From: Trichoplusia ni
Lineage: Eukaryota > Arthropoda > Insecta > Lepidoptera > Noctuidae
Direction: 5' to 3'
NCBI RefSeq assembly: GCF_003590095.1
Contig: NC_039486.1
Span: 6,446,336-6,510,335 of the forward strand
DNA length: 64,000 nt
Both the position numbers and the translations under genes were made by a program. The notes beneath the pieces are model-generated. The model was not told where the DNA came from. It did not search any database and saw only the letters and a program-made list of their open reading frames with translations. Positions within the stretch are counted from its first letter, which is position 1, and each line of letters begins with the position of its first letter. This document shows positions 25,581 to 38,800 of this stretch, piece by piece.

Positions 25581-27658
25581 TGCGAAATGCAATGACATAA
25601 CGACCTTACTCGGAAACGGTCTCAGAATATAATTTCATTATAAATTCTATTTTTGCTATGATTCTTCATTAGCTAGGAACCTATAAATAAATCTACACAA
25701 CATAGGAGTCTACGTGAGGATGATTGCCTTAACGATCTATGTCGTTATAAAACGGCATTACGTGAAATGATCGCCTCTAAAATGGCTTTTTGATAGCGAG
25801 ACAGAATAACGGCTTGTTCATAAAAAAGTTATGCCTAGCCTTATTTTGACTTTAGAAAGTTCCGACTCTCAAATAAAGATCAAAGCACCGCTTGTTTGAG
25901 CTGGTACATGATGTTCTTTCACTTATAGCCTAGGTTACTGAGTACAAACACGTTTTTTGATCTAAAGAATGGCAGATTGTACTGGATCTACCTCACGCTT
26001 TAGCACACGAATTAGTCTTACAGTTTTAAATAAATTGTTTTCATGTCTATCGATTTCTCCAATGGGATAACGTAGATAAAGATATTATGAATATCATTAT
26101 AAACTAAGTACATACTTTGAAATCTCTATTTGTATGTAAGAAAATGTCACTATACAATTCTTGCAATAAAAAAATCTTAAATATATTTATATTCTTGTTG
26201 TGCAATTTACTACTATTATAAAGAAACAGTTGAATGAAGATGTAAATATTTATTATAAAGTGGCTTGTTATTATATTAATGAAGTTGTTTTATTTTGTTA
26301 TCACAAGATCTGAAGCGACTATGTCGTATGAGTGGGGAAGTGAGGGGTTATCGCCGTCAAGGTCGGGGTTTGATTATAAAAGAAGTTTGTATCTGTGCTA
26401 CAGCAGTATAATATTCATCAATCAATAATTTAAGAAACAAATTAAATATTCGAAAAAGCATAATGATGTGCGAAAAGTTACAATGACAAGTGGAAACTTT
26501 GACATCTTCATATATGCTTAATTAATACGACGTTAAATATTAATTACAAGAAAAGACATATTGAATTCAAACATACATTCTATATAATTATCTACTATTG
26601 TTCACTTTTCGCTTACATACCGGATAAATTATTTACCCTTCTAATTATCACAATTCTCTTACACATCAGTCCACTATACACGTTGTAATAGCACATACGT
26701 ATATTTTTAAAGAGTAAATAAACAACTTTGTAGGTATCTCTAAATCTTGCGCATTCGCGACCTAGGAGTCACAGACCGGCTGATCCAATATTACACAGTA
26801 CGCCGTTTACAACTGTAACGTACGCTATTTATAAGTTTCGTGCAATACTATGTTATTTACCGAAGTATGTACTTATACATACATAACTATAGACTGGCAC
26901 TGTGTATCTGCTTTTACAACATGAAACAAATATCTTGAAAATCTTATACACCACATATTTCAATCATGTAAAATTCTTGGATATTTCAATTCCATTAAAT
27001 TAACATGTACTGGAACAACACAAGGAAAGTTTGCACTGAACCTCTTAGAAATGCAAAAGACTAGTTACCTGCATTAGCATATAAAAATAAAATAACAATA
27101 TGTGGTCTATAATACTGATGTGTTACCTTTATCGAATTATTTCTATCACATAGAATAACTTGCTCAAACACTCAATAAACTTTTAAAGTTTATGTTTCAT
27201 CATTCAATTTATATTATTGTAATACATTTAAAATTCAAATTACAAATTTAATGTTAAGTCTAGACAGTTAAAAGACAAAATGTAATTCATAAATATTTCT
27301 GTATTTCGAAAGAGTAAATTCGGAAGACCTTGTTAGCGTGTCTTAGAAAAGCGGCGAAACAATCAAACCTTAGCATCAAATCATGTAAGCATGCGACAAT
27401 GGACCGTTTGACGGCCGCGACCTTGCGATGCGTATACAAGCACATAGGGAAGCTGCACACCGATCGTGTTCTGTGCCTACTCAATATGCATTACTAATGT
27501 TTGATCATTGCTTGTTAATGTACCGGACAATGTATGTTTCACAAGTACTTCTATGTGTCTAATAACTTTATAAATAAATCAATCTCTAAAACACTTACTA
27601 AATTATATTCGAATTTTATTGTGAGCATATATACCCACATTGAAAGATCAGTATGAAA
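25581..27658. other. convergent 3' regions of palmitoyltransferase and desaturase genes
   Basis: No coding homology is visible between the two convergent stop codons. A candidate plus-strand AATAAA is at 26165-26170, about 585 nt after the palmitoyltransferase stop. A candidate minus-strand AATAAA is at 27615-27620, about 39 nt beyond the desaturase stop. The remainder is AT-rich. Confidence 0.45.
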
Positions 27659-30600
27659 CTAGTCATCTTTAGGGTTGATCCTAATGGCGGCTGCGATTTC
27701 CTCTTTGGAGTGGTCCTTGTCCCCCCATCCCCACAGGTGGTGAGAACCGTCACCGGTGCGCTTCACCCTGTTCTTGACGATGTCGTCAGACACGGTCTTC
27801 AGATCGTAAGCCCAACCGATTTTAGCAAAGAAGTTAATGAAGGCTGTTGTGAAGTTGAGCTTGGTGTTGCCAAGCTCAGCGGTTTTGTAGTCCCAGGGGA
27901 ATGTGTGGTGATAGTTATGGAAGCCTTCACCGAGAGCGAACATGGCCACTGACAAGTTTTCAGATGGCTTGATGCTTTTGTCATAGGGCTTGTCTCCCCA
28001 CTTGTGGGCAGCGGAGTTTACAAGCCACGTGACGTTCAGGATGAATGCGTAACGAAACATGGCCGCCACAAAGAATGCATTTGTCCACGTTTCACCCCAG
28101 CAATACACCGGAATCATTGTAGGCATGACGAAGCAAGCCAGAGGCATCAACAGAAGATAGTACCTAGAAACATTACAAATAAGTTAATCTGTCCAGCTAT
28201 CACGAAAAACAGTTTCAAGCAATTAATTTTATATACCCAAGGTTCTCAAGTAAGCTCAACTTGTATTTTAGGCTGACACTACTTATATTTATGATGATGA
28301 TCTTGCTTAACAATAATGATTGGCTTAATTTCGATTGAAATTAAAAACTCAACTAATTTCCAGGGGAATCCAGGACCTTAACTTATCAGTTATTTTAACA
28401 AAACTTCGCATATGGTTGGGAATACCTTACTGGAATATTTTTCCTACTAACTGAGGTATTATTGATAACATATTATTTTGAGTATAACCCTGTTCAGCCA
28501 AATTGATTATTGCCTGTTTATCAATTACATTAAGATTGGTTAGTACATTGGACCAATTTACCCTTTTGGGTGAATGTAGGACACATTGCAGAAAGGATTA
28601 ATTCTTTGTATTTTTCAGCTAAACAAGAACGCTTCGTTACTTCAAATGAATACATTTACTAACTTTTTCTGGAATCTAAGCACGGGATCGGCAAGCAAGT
28701 CGCTCATGTCGAGCCCTTTGCCCTTCTCCTTGAGGTCCGGGTGCTTTCTGACTAGAAGCCAGCCAATGTGAGAGAAAAAGAATCCACGAGTCGCGTTATG
28801 AGGGTCAGCATCGGTCTCAGAGTACTTGTGATGCATGCGGTGGTCTCGTGCCCAATCCATTGCAGCATCCTAGAAATAAAATATTCATTTTTATAACATG
28901 CTTGGCATACTTATTCCTTATCTTCATTTTTTTTTTCGATATAAAAATTGCTTGACGAAATGACAAGTTTTTAAAAGGTCACCTTCACAAAAGAGGAACA
29001 AATATGACCGATAGTGTAACCAGTCCACGAATGTACTCATGTTGCACACACATAAAGGCAGTGCTGACGTCATGATCTACATGAATGCGATGTAACTTCG
29101 CAAATGATGGTACTGTTATGGACATGTTGCTAATTTTGATCTAAAATTTCTTGTGCTGATAAGTACTGTTTTGATTTTACTTAAGTATAGTTAAGGAATA
29201 TCTACAATAAACAATAGGGTAATAGAATATTAGGTTATCATGACGTTGTCACTAATTGATCATACAAAAACCTTCGTTTTATAAATTGACGAGGATAAAA
29301 CAGCGGGAAAATGATCGCCAGCCGTCCATGAAAGCCAATAGATGGTCACTGCCAAATATGACGTTACTATCTATTGTACTTATGTTAGTACCATGCAGTC
29401 CTTTTCGTAACAAGCCTCTATGACAGTGAAGTGACATAGAAACTGCCTAAACTGTAAATAAATCACACATTACAAATGCGAATGTCCGTATGACTGTGTG
29501 TGCATGCTTGTACGCTCTTCAGGCCCAAACGGCTGGACCGATTAAGATGATCAATTAACACAATGACATGCCTACTTTTCGACCCCTACATCCAATTTCA
29601 TTTTTCGTTTTTTGCAGCTATTATTGACATCCAGGTCGGCGAAATAAGACTTTGGAATAACATGTCCTATGCTTTAAAACATTATTGTTTTCACTAACAT
29701 GGTTTATGCATGAAAGCCAAAAAGCCATGTCATTTTCCATTCATTGTCGTAGATCATTAAAAATGTAACCTTGGCAACTGAACTTGAATGACCTTAAAAT
29801 TGAATCACGTGACACATTGGTGACAATTAAATAAGTATTTACAGCTAAAAATTCGCAAAATCCAAAGTTATTGTGTGCAGTTAGTAAACAACATGATGAG
29901 ATCATTACCTACATTATGATTATTACGAGTAAGATAAGGTAGATATTCTAATCCAAAACAAGTACAAAGTTATCTGAAGTATTCTTATTTAGTCAACCTT
30001 TTTCATCAGAGCCATAAACAGTTTTATTTCTTTTATGTATGGCATAGTGAGGCAAAGGCATTATCTACAAGTTAAGTATCCACTTATAATGGCTTCCTAT
30101 CATTCACATTGCTAAACAATGTAATGTATTTCCAGTACATGTTATCAGCATTTTCTCACTCAACAAGATCACTATGGAAACATACAAAGATATGAATGTT
30201 TTTCTTTCATTTTTAAAACAAGAGTTGATTGAATGTTGGGATGTTTTTATAGCTTACTTTTTTATTACTTTGTACTGGAATTCTGAAACTATTCCAACTG
30301 CACAGAAACACCATTACTTCTGAATGCCGCAAGCCAATATGAACATGAGGTATCATTTGTATTCTTACCAATGAGATTAACATTGGCTATATAAAAAAAA
30401 ATGTTTTTAATAGGGTTGTTTCCTAGTATTCACTCAATAAAAAATAGATAAATGCACCGAAAGTTCACAAAATTAGAAACACGATAAGCTGTATTATATT
30501 ATTTCCAACTTACCAGATAATTTTTAAATTTAAATAGATTTGCGAAAACTGGAAACAACCCTATTATCTGTTGTTCTATAATTTTACATTTTGTGCATTT

Positions 30601-31452
30601 GCGAGCACATACTATCCAAAAAACTAGGTGTATAATGAAAATCTAGCACTAACTGTAAAGTGTTTTGAGGTTTATCAATATTTGTATTTAGATTTTGCTG
30701 AAGCTGAAATTAGACTCTCAGCATAAGAAACATTAGAGCTATTTGCACCAAATATTAACTGGTACCAATAATTAATTTTATTTTACATTAATCCATTTTA
30801 TAACATTGGAGGTAGAAGTTTTCTTTTTTCATTTTGGTTTATCTCATACTAGAAGTACGGCACAACAATACAGCATCTTAGGATACCTCTTAATCAGGCA
30901 TCTACATAATGCAGAACTTTGTTTACATAAGATTGTCAGAGCAAACAATCATAATATGTCAGTTATGAAACAATAACAACAAAATTTTTCTTACCTGGAA
31001 TGCTACGGTGTTGAAGGCGGCCAAAATGATTCTAAGGGGCAATTTGGCCTTGTATGACTTGTGGGCCCATAGTCGATGAGCTCCAGCCGTTATTCCCAAA
31101 CCAGAGATCACATACAGGATGTAGGCTGAAGATGATATCAAGACTTATTAGTAATTTGTACTGAGGCATAAAACAACTCTTCAAATCTCACAATTATATA
31201 CAATATTTACTTGAATTGTGTGAAAGACTTACCAAATATATCTGTCTGCCATTTAGCTGAGAAGAGGAACAAATATCCACCGTAAAGCGCTGCTAAATGA
31301 AGGTACGCGAAGAGTATGATGTTCCTCCAGACCAGCTGTTTTGCTTTGTTATCGGCCTTGTAAACTGGTGCACTCGCGAGTGCCAGGTCTGGTGTTGCCG
31401 CATCGCTCTCGAAGAGGACTCCTGTTACGTCCTCCGAAATGTTTGGAGCCAT
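27659..31452 (-). CDS. acyl-CoA delta-9 desaturase, KPSE type
   Basis: This is a membrane-bound stearoyl-CoA-type desaturase of the ER that introduces a cis double bond at C9 of saturated acyl-CoA. Four minus-strand exons, 31452-31233, 31125-30995, 28869-28664 and 28163-27659, give 353 aa, the usual length for lepidopteran delta-9 enzymes. The three iron-binding histidine boxes are intact: HRLWAH (90-95), HRMHH (127-131) and HNYHH (268-272). The lepidopteran signature motif reads KPSE (251-254). This places it in the housekeeping delta-9 group that prefers C18 over C16 acyl chains, not among the pheromone delta-11 enzymes; substrate preference is inferred from the motif. The N-terminus is MAPNISEDVTGVLFESDAAT. 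The intron between 30995 and 28869 (2.1 kb) holds a dispersed repeat. A 5' UTR exon and TATA promoter lie upstream. Confidence 0.95.
29516..29660. repeat. dispersed repeat copy 2 (AAACGGCTGGACC motif)
   Basis: 'cgctcttcaggcccaaacgg' runs into 'ctggaccgatt' (29514-29544). It shares the AAACGGCTGGAC core with the repeat at 13730-13945 and with a motif frequent in lepidopteran genomes. It lies in a desaturase intron. The boundaries are only approximate. Confidence 0.45.
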
Positions 31453-33177
31453 ATTTAAGCTCTTACGTATACTGCAAACAATACAAATACAATCAGAACA
31501 CTGAACACACAATTACCGCAATAAACAGACACTACTTATTTTCGAACTTAAAATTTACTGTATAACATTAAATAAAAACAAAACACTGCAGTTCTTTAAT
31601 TTTGAAAAAGGTACGTGCGTAATCACAAAGTAAACACAGGCGGTATACTATCTATACAACCGTCACTTATTTTGGCCAACTGTTAGTAGCTAAACCAAGA
31701 CTAAAAAGAATTCATTTTCGGTAATTTTCTATAGTTTTGCAAATTTAAAAACTTGCATTGAGGTGAAATGGATTACCGTCATCAGTTGAGTATTAAGCCA
31801 GGAGTAACGATCGCCGCGAATTCGCGTAGAAGAATGAAAATTTACATGACGTTTTAAGGATGCGCAGTTCCTAAAGTTGTATGATCTATCGATAAAACTA
31901 GTCGATGAAAAATTCTGTTTCGTTGTAAAATATTTGTTTCGCAGGTTGTACTGCGAATGGCAATGAAATGAAAACTACTTTTGAAATTGTAAAATCAACC
32001 CACTTTATTGAGGGTAAAATGTTTGATTGTGTAGCAAAGCAAAGAATTTGTGATCAAAGGTTTTTTGGATGTCCCTACTAAAATAGTCGTACCACGTGGT
32101 TGCATGCATTCGCTATTTTATTCGCAACCGGGAAAATGAAATTATGATCAAATTGAAGGTACTTTCGGTGTCTTTTCTGGCATGAATTTGCTTTCCTTGC
32201 CAATCACAGTAAAGTTCAAATTACTTGACCAAATTACTTACTTAAGTTTTGTATTGCTGTCTTAACGTTATTTTGCAAAACCTTCCCCCGTAATTTATTT
32301 TTTTATGAAGCCAAAGTTACTGAGCATTTTGGCTAATGGAGGCTCCGGGTTTATAATTAGAAGATTAATATGTATACACTTATATATTTTTTTATCGGAA
32401 ATAATTAGATTACCTGAGTACCCGAGTAGAATGTGTTAAACCGATCTTTGATAGTATTATAATAAATCATTTTATTTGGCGCATTACTTGCTGAGCTTAG
32501 GTGCAAGATTTTGTTGCAATGGTATAGAGAGAGAACATAATAGAAAGTTAGTACCTACTTAATAAAGACCTTCGTAAATAGCATTTGGCTATTATGAGAT
32601 CGTAAAATCGTTTGTACCTAGTTCCGTTCTCGCAATATTATTCCAAAGAAAAGGAATTGAAAAAAGTGAATTGCAACGTGTAAAGAAAAATGAAATTAAG
32701 AAGGTATAACAAAATATTTTTTATTATTTAATAAAATTACCTAGAAAGGTACAAAAAAATAAAGTCAACAGTTACTACTTCGTGGAAAATGGTTTTCAAT
32801 TTCAACCGATGAACACCCATGTCGTACTGAAAGCTATACCAAGTTACCAAGAGACCGCGCTTGAAACAAAATCCAATCACTCAACGGAATGCACCTGCAA
32901 ATGCGCGTACACAAATATCTACTGGTTAATTTAAAGTAATATGTACGTGTACTTCAAATAAACTAATCTATATAATTTTTACAAAAACATTCAACTAGTG
33001 CAACCAACTTTAGAAGGAACCTTTTCTTTTACGGCGCTTAACTATATTTAAAAGCTAAAGTCCTTTGTGACCTTCACTTGAATGCACTAGACGATATTTA
33101 GGGAATAGAAGTCGCTTTGCACTTCACTACCGAAAAACTATTGAGAAAAGTAAATTTAAAAAATATTCGTCACTTAC

Positions 33178-33260
33178 CGCAATTAATTAAATAAATAATC
33201 CTTATTAATTATTATAGCTCACTACACTGTTAACCGACTGTCCAATCCAAACCAACTGGA
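33178..33260 (-). other. putative 5' UTR exon of desaturase
   Basis: On the minus strand, GCG/GTAAGTG gives a strong donor after 33178. It lies about 75 nt downstream of the expected start site of the TATA promoter at 33282-33288. A matching acceptor (TTTGCAG) lies at 31472-31477, just 5' of the desaturase ATG at 31452. The proposed intron is about 1.7 kb. This is based on signals only. Confidence 0.5.
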
Positions 33261-33281
33261 AAGTCCTTGGTGTTGAGAGCG

Positions 33282-33288
33282 TTATATA
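33282..33288 (-). promoter_or_regulatory. TATA box (desaturase promoter)
   Basis: TATATAA on the minus strand is followed about 30 nt later by a TCCAGTT initiator-like sequence near 33256-33262, and then by a donor at 33178. The arrangement fits a focused TATA promoter for the desaturase gene. Confidence 0.5.
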
Positions 33289-33349
33289 GACAAATTTGTA
33301 AAGCTAATATTTAACCGAAATAATAATCGTATGCAACATTAAAGCCGGC

Positions 33350-33580
33350 CGGTGCAATCGATAAGTTCACGTGTTGGACTGTGGACCTACTGGCATGGGT
33401 ACGCTCGTGGCGGTCGTTTCATACTGAGTGGAGAGGTAGGCGCAACGATTACGCGTGGATTGGACGCCGAAGTGGCGCGATGCCGAGAACCACGTCACTG
33501 GCTCGTCACACAGCATGGCACGATCAGGCGATATTATGGGTATACTTCGACGAAGGCGGGAGTTCAAACATAGGTTGAAA
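33350..33580. other. unexplained GC-rich block upstream of desaturase
   Basis: A sharply bounded block of higher GC lies in AT-rich DNA immediately upstream of the desaturase promoter. It is open in three frames (33352-33573 and 33381-33578 on +, 33367-33567 on -) without a recognisable domain. It could be a transposon fragment or a promoter-proximal regulatory block. I cannot assign it. Confidence 0.3.
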
Positions 33581-34735
33581 GCTAATTTTCCGTGTAAGCA
33601 TTTTTAGAACGACGTGTCCCTATATCTTATGCAATCCAGCCACATGCTTACAAAAGTTACTTGTTGTTTAATGAATCATTCTGTTATTGTAAAGTGTTTA
33701 TTATATCCATCCATATATATATGTTTTCATTAAATTCGCAGTACTTGTCGATTTTAGGTTTTGATAGGTTTATTATGCAGTAAAATCAAACTACACGCGT
33801 GTAAATAAAAAATGGTCAGAATGTGACTTGAAGGACCTTACTATAATAGCAATACATTACCTGCCACAGCTTACAATAAGCAAGAAATGAGATATTTTTT
33901 TCGTAAAACGAATCAAGATAGAATTTGTATTTTTGAATTATATCTATTTAGTTCAAGCCGTAAATCAACACTTACTTCAAGATTTTGTTAAGGGTCCGTA
34001 TCCAAAGGTAAAAAACTGATTATTGAGGCATCGGTGTCTATCCTATTGTGTCGCCAGGCTTTTTTTCTCTTATTTAGGTAGCTCTACAAAATAAAACTAT
34101 CTAAAGGACAGCGTCCGTTGATTTTTTCTGAATCGCAACAGTTTAGTGTGTAGGTCAAGATACCGAACTGCAAGCACAACTACAAGCCTAATGATAGACT
34201 GTAACGTTTACGCGCGCAATGCCGTTAGAATGATTGCCGTAATTTTTTTGCAAGAATGCCGCAAGATTTTTTTCTCATGGTCCGAAAGGGTCGTTAAGAT
34301 TTTAATAGTTAGTTGTAGTTGGCATTCGTTACGTCTACGCACGTGACGCCGGATATGAAATATTTGCTAATCCTTATTGAAGAAACCTTGAACTTGACTA
34401 TTTCAATAACTAAAGTTTACTTTAAAACCAATAGGGTATTTGTCAAAAAAACTCTTTAGTCCTCAGCATAGATTTCCAAAAAATATTACGCTTATTACTA
34501 GCAAGTGATGTTTTAGCCCGCAATACCAGTGTTTTTAACTTCCTTAGTTTTTACTGAAGCGACAAAATGAAAAAAACGTATTCAATGTGTTTTGGAAATC
34601 TGTCCGACGAACTATACAGATTTAGTTAAATACCCTATTATTACGACATCACAAGAATGCTTGATTTTTGCAAGGCTATGTAAGACCTAGTCTTGACCAT
34701 CGTTGAAGTTTAGTTATTTGTCATGTTTCAATACA
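33581..34735. other. intergenic DNA
   Basis: AT-rich sequence with no recognisable gene or repeat. The plus frame at 34146-34346 looks like chance. Confidence 0.4.
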
Positions 34736-34992
34736 CCTGGGCCCCAATTCTGCTATTTACAATGGCCGATGAATGAATGAAATTTGGCTTAAAATAACAA
34801 TTTTCGTATTCTCTTCAGAATTTTACTACACAATAATTGGAAATTCAGTACGGGACGGTACACTCAAGGTCAATACAATTAACTTCCAATTATTGTATTG
34901 GCAAAATGATTAATAGAATAGGAATAATTTCAAATTTAATCCAACTGCCATTCATTCATCGGCCGTTGTAAATAGCAGAATCGGGGCCCAGG
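34736..34992. mobile_element. MITE with 44-bp terminal inverted repeats
   Basis: The left arm 34736-34779, starting CCTGGGCCCCAATTCTGC, and the right arm 34949-34992 are inverted copies matching at 42 of 44 positions. The 257-bp element has no coding capacity. A second, inner inverted pair (12 bp, 34831-34842 and 34884-34895, CAATAATTGGAA) lies near its centre. No convincing target-site duplication is visible, although CA flanks both ends. Palindromic structure is seen directly; classification as a DNA-transposon MITE is inferred. Confidence 0.75.
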
Positions 34993-35836
34993 CATTCGAG
35001 GATGTTCAGATAAGTAGGGATGAGTGTTGGGCGTTTTATTTGCGCTCCTCCTTCATGCAGTCGGATAATCTGGCAGACTCGTATCATTGTACTAACATGA
35101 TGATAATTGGTTAATAGTGGTTCGAGATTTGTAACTACCCTCTTTTTTTCTTTGTTAAGATTGGAATTTGTTGTCTACCAAAACTACTCACTAAACCTCC
35201 CATCAGTCTAATGTTGGGACATTGAATACATGCCAAAAAGGTAGAACTCTTCCTGTTTTTTTGGCTATAATTCTACTGTGCAGTTGAGAAAACATGTTTG
35301 TGACAAGGCAAAGAAAAACACATTGCATATTCTGACGTATAAACATTATATTTAATACCTTATTACAAGAGTAATTGAATCGTAAAAACTCATTTAACAA
35401 TGTCAGTGTAATTTTCAATTATTATTACTAGATATTACTGGGTCACACTAAAATTACATACAATAAAATAATTGAAAAATAGATTTTAAACATCATTAAC
35501 GCAACATTTTTATATAATTTCAACATACGATATTCAATATTTTCGTTGTGCCATACTAGTATAGTGCCTGACTTTTAACTAAAAAATTTCGTTTCACTTG
35601 AAACGTAAAAGGACTTAGTCTATTCATGTGAATACTCAGAAACAGATATACGAACGAATCAAATCCCAATGGCATTTTAGTTTCTCACCTGTCCTTGCAC
35701 TATACTAGAACGCAAGTAGCATAATTGCATAATCATAGACACTAATCAGTAACTGTGAGTTCGTAATAAGGCACATCAAGCCCTGTATTACCCTGTCAGG
35801 TAGTTCGTTCGGTTGAGGTAGTAGAAGTGTATTCTT

Positions 35837-38800
35837 TTAATCATAATCTTGGCTGAGTAAAACCTCAGGCCATCTGGCAGTGGCTGCTGGTAATAGCGAC
35901 GAAGGACATAGTAGAAGTTCATGTATGGATCCTAAAGTGTAATTTCCTAGACAGTTTAAGACCCATTCGTAGTTAACTGGCACTATACTCTGTTCCATAG
36001 CGAGGTCTGAAACAAATACAACAAAATGTATATTAATACCCACTTTCTTGTGGTATTCCGATACTATTCAAGCAGGTAAAACAATCGAAACCCTACTGAA
36101 ACTGTACTTCACAATACTTGATGACGACAAAATAAATTTAAATGCTCAGTGCCATGACAATAGGCTAGAATGAATGACTTAGAGATCAGCTAGAGGACAA
36201 ACAGCTACTGCGCCGTCAAAGTAGTTTAAAACACTATTACCACGTGGTAACTAACATTGTGTATTACAACTTATCCACGTGTCGCATTTGGCAGCACCTG
36301 TATAATTTTATTTATGTGTTACTAATATAGCTCAAACTGTAGGATTGGTTTATAAGCGTACAAGAGGATCGTATGATGGAACTCAAAGCAATGGCCACCT
36401 GTTCATAACTATTAATAATATTCAACTTTGTAGTTATGCATGGTTACTTGTAGTAAAGTATTTGCACTCAATAAGTCACTGGCTGCAGCTAATGACAAAC
36501 TGCACAAAAAAAAAATAAGGGACAAGATTTGGGATTTCCATAAAATAAAATGGCTGGAAAGAAAGAAAGTTTTAGGAACTGATGTAGTACTGAACCAGCT
36601 GATATCATTTCTTATAGGTATACTATTCAAAGCAGTTTTTTAGACTTAATTTTGATATATAAGATCTCAGTCATTAAATGCAGTCAACCAAAAACCTTAC
36701 TTCTTATCTTGTTCATGCATATTAGCGGCAAACAGCGGGACTAAAAAAACTTTTAAATAATTCAAACGAAGGTCAAATGCACATAGTTTAAGAACTTTGT
36801 AACTATGCGAAAAAAGTAGTTGTCAATACTTGTCTACAGACACGTGAGTTGAAGGATAAACGTGAGTTTGAAAGATGACACCATTGTTACGTCATTTTGT
36901 TCGTCCATTGCCTATCATAATAGAGTAAAATGAGTCAACATGTAAACAAGTCTTATCCTATCTTAGAGCATGTTATTAAACATTTATTTCTTCATAATAA
37001 GTCTGATTGATGATTGCACGGGTGTTGTATAGACCACAAGGTTGACTACCGCTGCGTGATGTGTGCAGGTTCGATACCCGTGTGGTGAAAATTGGCTAAT
37101 CTACTAATGGTTGTTCTGTTTTTGTGTTTGTTAAATGATAGATTATTTAATGTTTGTTTAGGGTCTTGATATTAAAAATGCTTGAAGTAGGCTCATTAAA
37201 TAAAAAATTGACGCAACGAAATAGTAATGGAGCGAAGAGTCTCTAAGTTAACGACTGCACGGACAGTTGTTATCCAAAAATGCATGTCCTGAGTTTGGGT
37301 GTCTTTGTGCATGTGATTTGAATGTTTGTGAAACCTCCCGCGACTCAAAGATTAAATTTCTTAGTGCTGAAGTAATTTAAAAAAAAATGTAAGAAAGGAG
37401 ACAAATGTTCATTTACCGGATATGATTGATGTGCATTTAGGGTACGATGGGACTGACACATGCAATGCGATTATAAAAGACAATAAATAAATAAAAGATA
37501 AAAAATGATATAGGTATTGGTGGGAATAAAATTAGGAAGTAAAAAATGCGGTAACATACGAAAATGTATGCAGAGACAATTTAACAAAAAAACATTTAAA
37601 ACTAAAAATACTAATAATATTTAATCTTTACTAATACTCTCAGCCCTTCCTCTATCCTCAAGCCCTCTACTTCTGTGAAGTAAAGCGGCGTGTACTCGAA
37701 CCGTCAACCCTAGCTTTTATTCTACTCTATCATCGTGCGTCGCCCACAACACGACTCTTACGCATGACAACTTTAATAGCAGTAATAACCAGTAGTTGTA
37801 ACAGTGGACTCTCAACCCAGACAGATTTCTAAATCCTGAGTAACATGAGAGATAATTGGTGAATCATTGTGAATTCTAGAACATAGATCTTGATAACGTC
37901 ATGTGTGTTAAGGTCATTATGGTACAGCAAGTACAGCAACTGCCCCTTACTAATCACATACGTAAACAATAATTTAAAATAAATTTTCCATGCTCTGATT
38001 GGTCTCAATTCAAAAACCGAATTAATACTCTCTAGCCAAGTGACGTGAAGCATTGTTAACATAAATAGAAAACGCTTAAATGTATGAAGATGGAAGGTTT
38101 TAGGCACGTGATGAGTGGAAACAAACTGGCATTCCCATTGAGCGTTTTCTATTGATACTAATAATGTAAGGAATGTAACTTGGCTATAGGGGTAGTATAT
38201 ACGTTTTATTCAAATACTATGTCTGTCCTAGAGACCAGCTAACTGGGTTGCATGCATCTAACGTGTGCATGTGCCCGATGAGACGGTAATCCGGCAAGAA
38301 CGGATAGATCGAGCGCAGGTACTAAGTTTTACATGCTTTTCGGAACCGCAACGCAAGGAAAAACAAAAAAAAACGTAAATTCCATTTTTTTAGCTCTTAG
38401 TATGAAGGATTCGTGAATAACTAACGCTTAGATGTAGGACCCTATAGCCATAATTCGGAACTCAACACACAAAAGCTCCATACTTACATATAAAGCGATC
38501 TTCCTGCGTGTGTTCGGGTTCAGCCAGTAACAGAGCAGGGTGGGCATTGTCTGGCGTTATTTTGACAGCCCTCGCCTCATTGACCACTCGCCCGCCAGCA
38601 GCTACTAACATGTTCTAAAACAAACGATTTTTTTTTAAGATCTTGAATAAGTGTAAGATCTTCAATAATTTAAACATAGGTGACACAAAAAGTTCGTGAA
38701 CACAGTCAGAAATTCAAAACACCAGAAAAATATAATGCATCATGTGGTTGTTTTGATTAGATTCAATAACCTTGCCAAAAGTGCCGTTATTTGTTTAGAA

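Noticed and set aside
27653..27952. Plus-strand 99-codon open frame
   Set aside because: It is the reverse strand of the last desaturase exon. The histidine box and KPSE motif prove the minus frame.
27659..31452. Pheromone-type delta-11 desaturase
   Set aside because: The signature motif is KPSE and the length is 353 aa, as in housekeeping delta-9 enzymes.
37060..37085. Box-B-like GGTTCGATACCC as a tRNA gene
   Set aside because: No matching acceptor stem, anticodon arm or clean box A could be folded. The downstream sequence matches a SINE body.
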